Positions 17,643 through 25,860 of a stretch of 64,000 nucleotides of DNA are shown in pieces (positions within the stretch are counted from its first letter, which is position 1; every line of letters begins with the position of its first letter). Source of the DNA: Bifidobacterium primatium (GTDB lineage Bacteria; Actinomycetota; Actinomycetes; Actinomycetales; Bifidobacteriaceae). Location: the NCBI RefSeq assembly GCF_002802875.1, contig NZ_PEBI01000001.1:769830-833829 (forward strand), written 5' to 3'. The position numbers were made by a program, and so were the translations under genes. The notes beneath the pieces are model-generated. The model searched no databases, had not been told where the DNA came from, and saw nothing but the letters and a program-made list of their open reading frames with translations.

Positions 17643-18960
17643 GGAGCACCTCCGCCGGACGCAGCCTCAGAATCGAACGGATCGACGAGACGGAGGCCAC
17701 AAGAATAGTCAACGCCAACAATACGAACACGAGGACGAACACCATCGGACGCATGGTGATGCCCGAGCCGAACACTATCTGGCCGACGATCTGCGCGACG
17801 CCCGAGCCAAGTCCGGCGCCGACGATCGCGCCGACCATCGAAATCGCGGCGGTTTCGGCGAGCATGAGCCTCGACACGGCGCCGTCGGTCGCGCCGATGG
17901 CCTTGAGCAACGCCAGTTCGCTGGAACGTTCGGAAATCGACGCGGCCATGAGGTTGGCCACGGCAATCGCGGCGGCGATCAACGACAATGCGGTCATGAG
18001 AATCATCACGGCCTGCGTCTTGTTCATCACGTCGCCCTGCAATGCGGCCACCTGCCGCACCTGCTTGGCCACGGAACCGGGAATGACCTCCTCGATCTGG
18101 TAGGCGATGGAGCTGGGATACGCGGTGCAGTACCAGGTCTCCCACTCCTCCTGCGTCAGGGCGGCGGGGTTCTTCGCGGCCTTGCGTGCCAGGTCGTTCT
18201 CCGGCGTGGTCAGCGCCTTGACCTCGACCTTGTCGACGGAATCGGGCAGATTCGCCAGCACCTGTGCGGTGGACGACGGCAGATACAGCGAGCCGGCGTC
18301 ATCGTCGCCGGAATCGTATATGCCGACGATCTTGAGCGGCTGCGAGTTCCTGCCCTTATGCAGGGTGATGGTGTCGCCGACCTTCACGCCGAGCGAGTCG
18401 GCGAGGTCCTTGCCCATCATGCCTTCGGCGGAATCGTCCTTCGGCCAGGTGCCGTCGACCGTCCACCACGAGCGCATACCCTGCACGCCGGCGACCGTGC
18501 TTTCGCCGGTCGCCAGATGCAGCGTCTTGTTGAACCATGTGCCGACGAGCGGAATGGTCTGCGATTTGCCGCCGGACGTATCGATCTGCGCGTGGATGTT
18601 CAGCTGCGGGGCGAAATTCGTGATGTTGAACGCCCAGAAGATGGTTTTGATCTTCGGAACGTCGGATTCCTTGAGGAACGCCGTCGGGTCGGCGGTCTCG
18701 CCGGCCGTGCCGGAGCCGGCCGCCGCGCCCGACCCGGATTCCGTGGAATACAGGTCGGAGATCACGGCGTCGGACTTCGGCTGCACGGTGATGTTGGAAC
18801 CGTATGACGAAAGTTCGGCGTTGAGTTTGTCGCCGACGTCGAAGACCACGCCGAGCATGGCCACCGACACCGTCGCCGACAGGCAGACGGTGACGGCGAT
18901 CAGCATACGGCGTTTGAACTGCCGGCTGAACGACCGGAAAATCATTTTCAGAAAGAACAT
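17632..18960 (-). CDS. FtsX-like ABC permease (first of pair)
   Basis: 442 aa, ATG 18960. A single N-terminal membrane helix (MLIAVTVCLSATVSVAMLGV) is followed by a MacB-like periplasmic-type domain of about 230 residues and three C-terminal helices, including AVANLMAASISERSSELALLKAIGAT, the FtsX cytoplasmic motif. It starts 21 bases after the DUF2318 gene stop and overlaps the next permease gene. It shares the fold of 16269-17642 but is divergent in sequence, so the functional transporter is probably a heterodimer. Confidence 0.87.
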   Translation of the reverse strand: MFFLKMIFRSFSRQFKRRMLIAVTVCLSATVSVAMLGVVFDVGDKLNAELSSYGSNITVQPKSDAVISDLYSTESGSGAAAGSGTAGETADPTAFLKESDVPKIKTIFWAFNITNFAPQLNIHAQIDTSGGKSQTIPLVGTWFNKTLHLATGESTVAGVQGMRSWWTVDGTWPKDDSAEGMMGKDLADSLGVKVGDTITLHKGRNSQPLKIVGIYDSGDDDAGSLYLPSSTAQVLANLPDSVDKVEVKALTTPENDLARKAAKNPAALTQEEWETWYCTAYPSSIAYQIEEVIPGSVAKQVRQVAALQGDVMNKTQAVMILMTALSLIAAAIAVANLMAASISERSSELALLKAIGATDGAVSRLMLAETAAISMVGAIVGAGLGSGVAQIVGQIVFGSGITMRPMVFVLVFVLLALTILVASVSSIRSILRLRPAEVLHGR

Positions 18961-18981
18961 GGGTTGCCTTCCTTACCGCCG

Positions 18982-20253
18982 TCAGAGCTTGAAGTGCGCC
19001 GAAAGGGCGTCGAGGTCGGACGTCTGGATGGTGATGGCGCCGTTGCCGGCCTTGTAGGGGAACGGCACGGGGTTGCATCCGCCCTTGAAGCCGATGGTGG
19101 CCAGGTTGATGGCCACGTCGCACTTCTTGCAGATGATCTTGCCGTCCTTCTCGTAGTAGCCGGCGTCGCCGCAGTTGTCGCAGGCGTCGAGTCCGACGCC
19201 GTATGCGCCGCCGTTCTTCTTGATGATGATAAAGCGCATCGTGGTGCCGTCCTTCGCCTTGTATTCGAAGCGATGGAGATGGCCGTCGGCCACCTGGGAG
19301 AACTTGATGGTGGCCACGCCCTTGGAGAGCGAATACGATTCGGGCGGCGACAGCGTCGGGGTCTTGTTGATTTCGGCCACGCCGACGGTGAGGGTGACGG
19401 TCACGCCGATCATGGCGATGAGGCTCCATACGGAGGCGGCGACGGCACGACGGCGGAACGCCTTGTGCGTGCGGACGATGGCCTCGTTGGCGCCGGTCAT
19501 CGGCATACGGAAGCCGGCGATGACGGATGCGATGGCGGGCACGATGAACACCCACGCCTGCGCCATGATGAGCTGCGTGTTGTGGTTGATGAACCAGACG
19601 AGCAACGTGAACAGCGAGAGCGGCATGTACATGAGCAGGTCCTGCTGCATCTGGATGAGCGCCGTGAAATGCTGCACGAACAGGATGACGGCGACAGCCA
19701 GTGCGGCGAACGTGAACGCCGGGCGCACGGCCGTGGAGCGCATGGTGCGGAAGATGGCGGCGATGACGACGCTGGCTCCCACGCCGAGCAGGAAGCCGAG
19801 GGCGCGCAGCAGCATGGCGGAGGTGAAGACCGGGTCGCCCGGCTCCACGAAGATGGTGAGCTGCAGGATGACGTCCGGCAGCGCGTAGAAAATCGCGAGG
19901 GCGATGCACACGGCCGCGACGCCGTTGCTCACATGGAGCAGGACCGGCCGCTTATGCCAGTTCTTCGTGGTGTGATGCGCCGTGACGATGACGATGATGG
20001 TGAGCACGTCGACGATGATCGCGCAGACCAGCACCGGGAAGTTCACGAAGGTGCGCTGGTTGATGACTGCGGTGGCGCGCAATGACGCGAAGATTATCGC
20101 GGCGACGAATCCGATGGAGAATCCCCACAGACGCCAGCGCGCGCTGATCGGTTTGTCCTTGCCTTCGCCGACGGTGAGCATGACGCTCAGACACATCACC
20201 AGCAGCGCGACCGCCAATGTGCCGGGCATGACCGTCACAAACTGTTTAAGCAT
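18982..20253 (-). CDS. DUF2318 membrane protein, putative metal/redox component of iron importer
   Basis: 423 aa, ATG 20253. About eight membrane helices occupy residues 1-270; the C-terminal extracytoplasmic DUF2318 domain follows, with RFIIIKKNGGAYGVGLDACDNCGDAGYYEKDGKIIC (key residues: two CxxC motifs, DACDNC and ICKKCD, then GGCNP). The cysteine pairs suggest a metal or redox centre. DUF2318 proteins accompany FTR1 permeases and P19/Tp34 lipoproteins. It opens the block of genes that continues with permeases, ATPase and FMN-binding lipoprotein. Confidence 0.85.
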   Translation of the reverse strand: MLKQFVTVMPGTLAVALLVMCLSVMLTVGEGKDKPISARWRLWGFSIGFVAAIIFASLRATAVINQRTFVNFPVLVCAIIVDVLTIIVIVTAHHTTKNWHKRPVLLHVSNGVAAVCIALAIFYALPDVILQLTIFVEPGDPVFTSAMLLRALGFLLGVGASVVIAAIFRTMRSTAVRPAFTFAALAVAVILFVQHFTALIQMQQDLLMYMPLSLFTLLVWFINHNTQLIMAQAWVFIVPAIASVIAGFRMPMTGANEAIVRTHKAFRRRAVAASVWSLIAMIGVTVTLTVGVAEINKTPTLSPPESYSLSKGVATIKFSQVADGHLHRFEYKAKDGTTMRFIIIKKNGGAYGVGLDACDNCGDAGYYEKDGKIICKKCDVAINLATIGFKGGCNPVPFPYKAGNGAITIQTSDLDALSAHFKL

Positions 20254-20325
20254 TCGTTTCGCTTCTTTCCTAGGGGTCCCTTAGGATTCTTGAATTTTGT
20301 GGTTCCGCGCCTAAACGCGAAAAAT

Positions 20326-20366
20326 CCTTCCGCCGTCGATTTTCATGGTTCCAGGCGGAAGGTTTT
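20326..20366 (-). terminator. Terminator-like hairpin between lipoprotein and DUF2318 genes
   Basis: CCTTCCGCC (20326-20334) pairs perfectly with GGCGGAAGG (20354-20362). On the minus strand it is followed by ATTTTT; on the plus strand by TTTT. It would separate FTR1-lipoprotein transcripts from the DUF2318-permease unit, at least partly. Confidence 0.6.
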
Positions 20367-20378
20367 ACATATCGCTTG

Positions 20379-20424
20379 CCTTCCCCTTGAGGGGAAGGTG
20401 GCCGACGAAGTCGGACGGATGGGG
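20379..20424. repeat. Palindromic repeat related to R1
   Basis: CCTTCCCCTTGAGGGGAAGG followed by GCCGACGAAGTCGG and ACGGATGGGG: two adjacent stem-loops with the R1-like GCCGAC/GTCGG core. Confidence 0.65.
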
Positions 20425-20508
20425 TGATGCCGGCATGGCCGGCGTGCGTGACGGGAATATCACATCGTCCCATCCGCCCTGCTTCGTGGATAAACGGCTA
20501 TCGCTACA

Positions 20509-21159
20509 TCACCACTGACGCGGGGTGTACTTCCAGTTGTCGAAGGTCACCTTGAGCGGGGAGGTCCAGAAGCGACCGGTCACACCGGTCTCCTTGTCGA
20601 CGTGGAGCATCCAGCCCTTCTCCTCCGGAGACTTGATGCTCAGCTCGAGCTTGTAGTTGCCGGCCTTGTCGAGCTTCACGTTGGCGCCGTAGTGCGGGCC
20701 GTCGGAGGCGTTCATCTGCATGAAGGTACCGGAGCCGACCGACTTGTTGGTGGACTTGTCGATGATGTTGTAGGCGACGGTCAGGTCGGGGATGAAGTCA
20801 CCCTTGCCGTAGCCGAGCTTGGTGCCCTCCTGGTTGGCGTGGATGTCGGCCTCCAGGTGGAAGCTCGCGTCGGCGGCCTTCAGGCCCATGCCGGCGGGCT
20901 CCATGTCGATGGGCTGGAAGTAGACGGCGCCGACCATGAGCGGGCCGACTTCCTGATCCTGGTCGGGGCCGACCGGGACTTCCTCGAAGCCGGCGGAATC
21001 GCTGCCGGAATCCTTGGAGGAGTCGGCGGAGGCGGAGGACGAGGTGTCGGACTTGGCGGAGCTGGAGCTGTTGGAGCTCGAGGAGTTGCCGCAGCCGGAC
21101 AGGGCGAGGGCGCCGGAGAGAACGATGGCGGCGAGGGCCATCAGCTTGCTTTTCTTCAT
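20509..21159 (-). CDS. Tp34/P19-family iron-binding lipoprotein
   Basis: 216 aa, ATG 21159. The signal peptide ends in the lipobox ALSGC, followed by a Ser-rich linker. The mature domain (about 60-216) matches the periplasmic iron-transport proteins P19/Tp34/FetP: VGAVYFQPIDMEPAGMG, FHLEADIHANQEGT, and ASDGPHYGANVKLDKAGNY, with Met and His residues available as copper/iron ligands. It lies directly downstream of the FTR1 gene and is the classic partner of that permease. In B. breve, as I recall, the pair is bfeUO. A 12-C run (minus strand) lies in its leader, 59 bases before the start. Confidence 0.88.
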   Translation of the reverse strand: MKKSKLMALAAIVLSGALALSGCGNSSSSNSSSSAKSDTSSSASADSSKDSGSDSAGFEEVPVGPDQDQEVGPLMVGAVYFQPIDMEPAGMGLKAADASFHLEADIHANQEGTKLGYGKGDFIPDLTVAYNIIDKSTNKSVGSGTFMQMNASDGPHYGANVKLDKAGNYKLELSIKSPEEKGWMLHVDKETGVTGRFWTSPLKVTFDNWKYTPRQW

Positions 21160-21218
21160 TTCTCTATCCTTTAGTTACTTGTTTTACTTGTGTTGGTAAA
21201 TTGCTTTGCCAAAATCTT

Positions 21219-21230
21219 GGGGGGGGGGGG
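21219..21230 (-). repeat. Twelve-G (C on coding strand) homopolymer between FTR1 and lipoprotein genes
   Basis: Twelve consecutive G on the plus strand, beginning three bases after the FTR1 stop codon when read on the minus strand. Length changes would alter the intergenic spacing upstream of the lipoprotein gene without changing any protein. Confidence 0.85.
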
Positions 21231-21233
21231 CGA

Positions 21234-22982
21234 TTACTTCGTCTCGAGAGCGGCCTGCGCCTTGCGCTTGCGCTGCTTGGCGAAGCCGACCGCGAACAGG
21301 GCGAGCACGGCGATGGCCGCGAGGACCTGCGCCACGATGGTCTCAACGTACGGGTAGAAGCCGAGCCAATCGTTGGTGGGCACGCCCTGCAGGTACATGC
21401 CGGAAAGCGCGTCGCCTTCGATGAGCGCGTGCACGCCGCCACCGGCGAAGATGACCACGAGCACCGACATCAGAATCGACGTGACAAGGAAGAACGGGCC
21501 GATCGGGATCTTCACCGAAGTGAAGCGGATGAGCAGGAAGACGATGACGAGCACGACCGCGGCGGCGATGCCGCCGATCCACATGCCCTTGGAATCCTGG
21601 CTCATGGAGTATATGGACTCGTAGAAGATCACCGTTTCGGCGCCTTCGCGAAAGACCGCGAGGAAGCTCAGCATGGCGAGCGAGACCACAGTGCCCATCG
21701 TCGTGGTGTTGGCGACGTGCGCGTCATGCGCGGCGGCGACGGCGGACTCGGTCTTGTTCCTGATGTAGCGGTTCCACGCCTCGACGGACGACTTGTTGAG
21801 CATCCAGTTGCTGGTCCACAGCAGCATGGCCATGGCCACGAGCGCGCAGACGCCTTCCATGATCTCCTGCACGGGACCGGAGCCGCCGAACAGCAGGCCG
21901 AAGATGACGGCGATGATGCCGGAGCCGACGAGGCCGGCGAGCACGCCGAGGTAGATCCACTTGACGAACTTGCGGTTGTCGGACTTCACAAGGTAGGCAA
22001 TGATGGCGGCCACCACAAGCAGAGCCTCAAGGCCCTCGCGGATAAGCACGAGGAACGCCTGGCCGACGGAGCTGGTGATGAACTTGGTGACGCCGTTGAC
22101 CTGGGCGCCGCCATCGAGCTTCTGGGCGTCCTCCTTGAGCATGGCCTTGAGGTCGTCGATGTACTTCTTGGCGTCCTTGAGCGGCTCGCCGTTGTTCATG
22201 GCCTGACGGCATTCCTTGAACTGGTATTCCACCTGGGAGACGCGGTTGCCGCCGATGGCGTTCATCACGTTCTTCTCGAAGCCGAGCTTCTCGTAGTACT
22301 GGTAGTAGGCGTTGTTGACGAGTTCGGCGCCCTTGGCACCGTCGCCGTCGGCATAGGCCTTGTAGGCGTCGTCGAGGATCGGGGTCATCTCGTCGGCCAC
22401 CTGCACCCACGTACGGTCGCCCTTGCCGTCGTTCTTCTTCTTTTTGGCGTCGAGGGCCTTGCGTTCCTTGGCGGTCTGTTCAGCACGCTGCTTGGCGTAT
22501 TCGGCCGGCTTGGCGAGCTTGGCGTTGGCGTCGAGCGTGGAGGCCGTGGAGTCGAGGTCGGCGGTCAGCTTGCTCACCTTGGCGGCGAGATCGGCCTCCT
22601 TGCCGGCGGTGTAGGCGCTGGTCTGCAGGTCCTGGAACTGCTGGGTCTGGCTCTGGTATTTGTCGGCGCCGATGGTGTCGTTGACGACCTTGCCGAAGTT
22701 GGCGGACTCATACGTGGACCACTGCGCGGACTGGAAGTCTGCGGCCGCGCCGGCGTTGTCGCCGGACTTGTAGGCGGTCTGGCCGCTGGCGAGCTTGGCG
22801 TCGATGGCCTTGGCGACGGCGCTCCACGTGGCGAAGTTGGCCGACGACGATGCATCGGAGTCCGCGGCCTGGGCCGTGGACACGAGCGACGTCGTGAAGA
22901 ACGACGTCGCCAATATCAGCATCATGGCGAGCGCCGCGCCAATACGCGCGACGACATCGAACACCGAACTACGTGACCGCAT
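21234..22982 (-). CDS. bfeU: FTR1-family iron permease with extracytoplasmic N-terminal domain
   Basis: 582 aa, ATG 22982 preceded by GAGAGGAA. A signal/anchor segment is followed by an Ala/Lys-rich helical extracytoplasmic domain (about 40-300) and seven membrane helices. Both iron-permease motifs are present: REGLEALL near residue 314 and REGAETVIFYES near 445, the R-E-x-x-E signature that carries iron through FTR1/EfeU proteins. The very C-terminus is basic (KQRKRKAQ). It heads the minus-strand iron cluster with the Tp34-like lipoprotein. The symbol follows the B. breve homologue from memory. Confidence 0.92.
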   Translation of the reverse strand: MRSRSSVFDVVARIGAALAMMLILATSFFTTSLVSTAQAADSDASSSANFATWSAVAKAIDAKLASGQTAYKSGDNAGAAADFQSAQWSTYESANFGKVVNDTIGADKYQSQTQQFQDLQTSAYTAGKEADLAAKVSKLTADLDSTASTLDANAKLAKPAEYAKQRAEQTAKERKALDAKKKKNDGKGDRTWVQVADEMTPILDDAYKAYADGDGAKGAELVNNAYYQYYEKLGFEKNVMNAIGGNRVSQVEYQFKECRQAMNNGEPLKDAKKYIDDLKAMLKEDAQKLDGGAQVNGVTKFITSSVGQAFLVLIREGLEALLVVAAIIAYLVKSDNRKFVKWIYLGVLAGLVGSGIIAVIFGLLFGGSGPVQEIMEGVCALVAMAMLLWTSNWMLNKSSVEAWNRYIRNKTESAVAAAHDAHVANTTTMGTVVSLAMLSFLAVFREGAETVIFYESIYSMSQDSKGMWIGGIAAAVVLVIVFLLIRFTSVKIPIGPFFLVTSILMSVLVVIFAGGGVHALIEGDALSGMYLQGVPTNDWLGFYPYVETIVAQVLAAIAVLALFAVGFAKQRKRKAQAALETK

Positions 22983-23482
22983 GATTTCCTCTCAAAAAAA
23001 CCTTGGTTTTTCGTGGTTCGAGAACATGTCAAGGCGTGTCGCGCATGAAATCCAAAGAATTTTTCTGTTTCGGAAAACGCGCCTCCGAAGCGGGAAAACC
23101 CTTTAAATTCTTGCGGTTCTCGGCAATCCCTCGAATCACAGGACCAACGTATGAGGGTTTTTACGAAAAATAAAGTCTTGATTTTTTCGGCCGGGCATGG
23201 TAGTCAGTGTGTGCTTTGCACCTTCAAACCGTGAAACCACACCACCCCCGGCCACCCGCGAACTCATTCCGCCCGGCAACCACTATGTGGAATCGGAGAG
23301 GTGGCAGTCGGTTCGGCTTCCCCATCCCCTCAGTCGGCTGACGCCGACAGCTCCCCTTCCCCGCGGGAAGGGGAGCCAAAGCACTCCGCCTTTCTCAACC
23401 CTGGCTCCCCTCGCTTTGTGAGGGGAGCTGTCAGGCGCAGCCTGACTGAGGGGAGTCCCAAGCCCGCCACTACCATATAACT
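22983..23482. other. Intergenic region between divergent FTR1 and ApbE genes
   Basis: About 500 bases. The part near the FTR1 gene is AT-rich and contains TTGACA on the minus strand about 60 bases before the start, but no convincing -10 at 17 bp. No DtxR-type box was recognised. The part near ApbE holds two R1 palindromes in opposite orientation. Confidence 0.6.
23325..23455. repeat. Two inverted R1 copies
   Basis: Copy one, 23325-23377: CCCCTCAGTCGGCTGACG, then AGCTCCCCTTCCC and its complement. Copy two, 23403-23455, is in the opposite orientation, with GGCTCCCCTC, GAGGGGAGCTGTCAGG and CTGACTGAGGGGAG. Confidence 0.85.
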
Positions 23483-24769
23483 ATGCACACCTCCGACCCG
23501 CACCACCTCCCGTATATCGCCGCGTTTCCGCAGGCCTTGGGCACGGGCATCATCGTCACGTGTTCGCAGCGGATTTCCGGTGAACTACGCCAACGCATGG
23601 CGTCGCTCATCGAGGATTTCGAGGCCGCGTTCTCGCGGTTCCGCACGGATTCGTTGGTCGGGCGCATCGCCGCAGTCGAGCAGGGTGGCACGTTTGTGTT
23701 TCCCGACGGCCTTGGCGCGGAGGCATTGTTTGCACTGTACGATCTGCTGTTCGCTGCCTCGAACGGCACCGTGGACCCGCTGGTCGGCGAGGAGCTGACG
23801 AAACTCGGCTATGGCGCCGACATGGCGTATCGGATGCGCACCGGCGGAAAACCCGCCAACGGCACCGTCACTCCCGCCAACGACATCATCAACAACAGCG
23901 GCAGCAACGAAGTCGACTTCAATAAGCCACCAACGGAAGGCCACGATGGCCGGAAAACTTCCGCAAGCGACCTGCGAAACCGTCCGACGTGGGGAGACGT
24001 GGTCTCGCATGACGGCCCCGCACTTACCGTCACGCAGCCGATCCGTCTGGATTTCGGCGCGGCCGGCAAGGGGATGATGGTGGATTTGTTGGCGAATCTG
24101 CTTGCCGAGGAGCTGCCCGACGCAACGTACATCGTCGATGCCGGCGGCGATCTGCGTGTTCACGAATCGGCCGATGCGCGTGATTCACAGGCAGGCTCCG
24201 CAACCGAGCCGCTGAACATCGCCATGGAGGACCCGGCCGACACCACCCAAGCCATCGGGACCATCGCCGCCACGGACGGGTCCCTCTGCGCCTCGGCGCC
24301 GAGTCGCCGCCATTGGCAGGTCCGCTCGGGCGACGCCCTGCGCGAGGTCCACCATCTGCTGAACGCCCTTGACGGGCAGCCGGCCGACGACGTCAAGGCA
24401 ACGTGGGTCTTCGTGCCGGCTCCAACATCCGCTGCAACGGCGTCACGCGGCGATGCCGCACGAATCGCCGTCTCCGGCGGAACCGGCAGTGCCGGCGATA
24501 CCGGCAATAGCGACATGAATGACAGCACCCCCGCGAGCGACGACGCCCCAACGCAGAAGTACGAATGGACGGCATTCGATATCGCCCGCCGTTACCCCAC
24601 CGCATTGGCGGACGGCCTGGCAACGGCATTGTTCGTCGCCAACGCCGGGACATTGGCGGAGGCGTTCGCCGCTCCGGACGGAACGCCACTCTTCCAATGC
24701 GCACTCATCGATGCCGACTGCAACGCCGCCGCCTCACCAGCGTTTCCCGGACGGTTCTTTACGGCATGA
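23483..24769 (+). CDS. apbE: FAD:protein FMN transferase ApbE
   Basis: 428 aa, ATG 23483. ApbE moves FMN from FAD onto Thr/Ser of target proteins outside the membrane. Visible motifs: FEAAFSRFRTDSLVGRI near 50, DPLVGEELTKLGYG near 100, IRLDFGAAGKGMMVDLLANLL near 195, YIVDAGGDLRVH near 215, and the metal-site region HHLLNALDGQPADD near 290. Two long low-complexity inserts interrupt the fold (about 115-180 and 315-355) and make it longer than the usual 300-350 aa. No signal peptide is evident. Its likely client is the FMN-binding lipoprotein at 14609-15118. It is read divergently from the iron cluster. Confidence 0.87.
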   Translation: MHTSDPHHLPYIAAFPQALGTGIIVTCSQRISGELRQRMASLIEDFEAAFSRFRTDSLVGRIAAVEQGGTFVFPDGLGAEALFALYDLLFAASNGTVDPLVGEELTKLGYGADMAYRMRTGGKPANGTVTPANDIINNSGSNEVDFNKPPTEGHDGRKTSASDLRNRPTWGDVVSHDGPALTVTQPIRLDFGAAGKGMMVDLLANLLAEELPDATYIVDAGGDLRVHESADARDSQAGSATEPLNIAMEDPADTTQAIGTIAATDGSLCASAPSRRHWQVRSGDALREVHHLLNALDGQPADDVKATWVFVPAPTSAATASRGDAARIAVSGGTGSAGDTGNSDMNDSTPASDDAPTQKYEWTAFDIARRYPTALADGLATALFVANAGTLAEAFAAPDGTPLFQCALIDADCNAAASPAFPGRFFTA

Positions 24770-24822
24770 CATCTTTTACGGCATGACGTCATCATCGCAA
24801 CGCCGTCCGCAATCCCCCGACA

Positions 24823-24894
24823 GGAGAAAACCGCACCTCCGATCATCGAATCTGAATTACTTCAGCCCGGCAATCGGGGTGCGGTTCATTCTCC
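24823..24894. terminator. Hairpin between convergent ApbE and lipoprotein genes
   Basis: GGAGAAAACCGCACC near 24823-24837 pairs with GGTGCGGTT and TTCTCC at 24878-24894, with a two-base bulge. A bidirectional terminator is plausible. Just before it the ApbE stop region carries a short tandem duplication of TTTACGGCATGAC (24764-24787). Confidence 0.55.
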
Positions 24895-24953
24895 GACTTC
24901 TCCGACCATGTCCGGACATTGCGTCCGGTCACTGCTCAATCGATTACGATTAA

Positions 24954-25289
24954 TCAGTCGTCGTTCCGATCATCGTTGTCGTCGTTATCGTTGTCGTCAT
25001 TGTCGTCGTTCCGATCATCGGCATCATCGTTGCGATCGTCCGCATCGTCGTTCCGGTCATCGGCATCATCGTTCTGGTCATCATCGTTCTGATCGTCGGC
25101 GTCGTCATCATCAGACGAATTGCCGGTGTTGGACGTGCCGGTGTTATTGGACTGACTCGGTGAATTCGCGGGCGTTCCTCCCCCACCGACGATATTGCCG
25201 CAGGCGGACAGTCCGAATACCAGCAGCACCGCCGCAAGAACGGCGAGCAACGGCATGATTCGACGGTTGGCAATGGTCTGCGTACGCAT
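24954..25289 (-). CDS. Asp/Asn-rich repeat lipoprotein
   Basis: 111 aa, ATG 25289 with AGGAAA upstream. A signal peptide (MRTQTIANRRIMPLLAVLAA onwards) ends in the lipobox LSAC, followed by a Gly/Asn/Ser linker and a C-terminal tail of about 55 residues made of Asp, Asn, Arg and Ala in units of DDADDRN. The tail is encoded by imperfect 21-base tandem repeats (about 24960-25110). Such an acidic, unfolded tail could bind cations, but that is a guess from composition. No known family is recognised. It converges on apbE and may belong to the neighbouring iron/redox genes by position only. Confidence 0.7.
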   Translation of the reverse strand: MRTQTIANRRIMPLLAVLAAVLLVFGLSACGNIVGGGGTPANSPSQSNNTGTSNTGNSSDDDDADDQNDDDQNDDADDRNDDADDRNDDADDRNDDNDDNDNDDNDDRNDD

Positions 25290-25860
25290 GATGTTTTCCT
25301 CTATATATTGGTCGTTCGCATCTTCGATGCTGCGGACGATTGGTCATCTCCGGTGAAATCGCGCGCATAATCCACAACCCGGCGAACGCGACATCACCTC
25401 GGGCTTCAGCAAACGCCCAGCCCTCTTTCAGGGTATCGAAAGACCCATGGCCCGCAATCCCCCAGACCCCCTTCAAACGATTGCTGCCGTAGAATCTCCA
25501 CGAATTGTTTAGATGCCGGCCACCGTTCCCGCCAATCGCGTAAACCACAGAACAAACAGGAACCAAAAGAAACACCACGATTCCCAATCGTTGCGAAAAT
25601 CAATCATTACGAGGGGCACTAGGACAACGGGGCACTTTGCGGCAGGCGAACTGCCGTTGTTTCAATGAAGATAAGTACCGAATTCCGTATATATACCCCT
25701 TTATATAACCCCATATAACCCCCTATATGTCCGTCTGCCGATGGCGGCGAATTAAACGTTCTACGGTTTGATTCGATGGTCGGGTTTGTTTTGGGGTTAG
25801 GACAGCCATGCCATCTCTCCAATCGGACAACGATTCCCACCAACGATTGCGAAGCAGATA
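25290..25860. other. Long intergenic region upstream of pectinesterase gene
   Basis: About 570 bases with no convincing gene. At about 25685-25735 an AT-rich stretch repeats ATATAACCCC-like 10-11 base units (TATATAACCCC, ATATAACCCC, CTATATG). It is a possible promoter or regulatory area for the downstream gene; no clear -35/-10 pair was chosen. Confidence 0.5.

Noticed and set aside
22983-23100. Iron box (DtxR-type) upstream of the FTR1 gene
   Set aside because: I looked for the TTAGGTTAG-type palindrome and found none; only AT-rich sequence and an isolated TTGACA.
24151-24185. Array A unit inside apbE (GTTCACGAATCGGCCGATGC)
   Set aside because: It matches the array consensus, but the second arm is not complementary (GATTCAC rather than GATTCGTG) and there is no second unit at 53 bp, so chance or a relic cannot be told apart.
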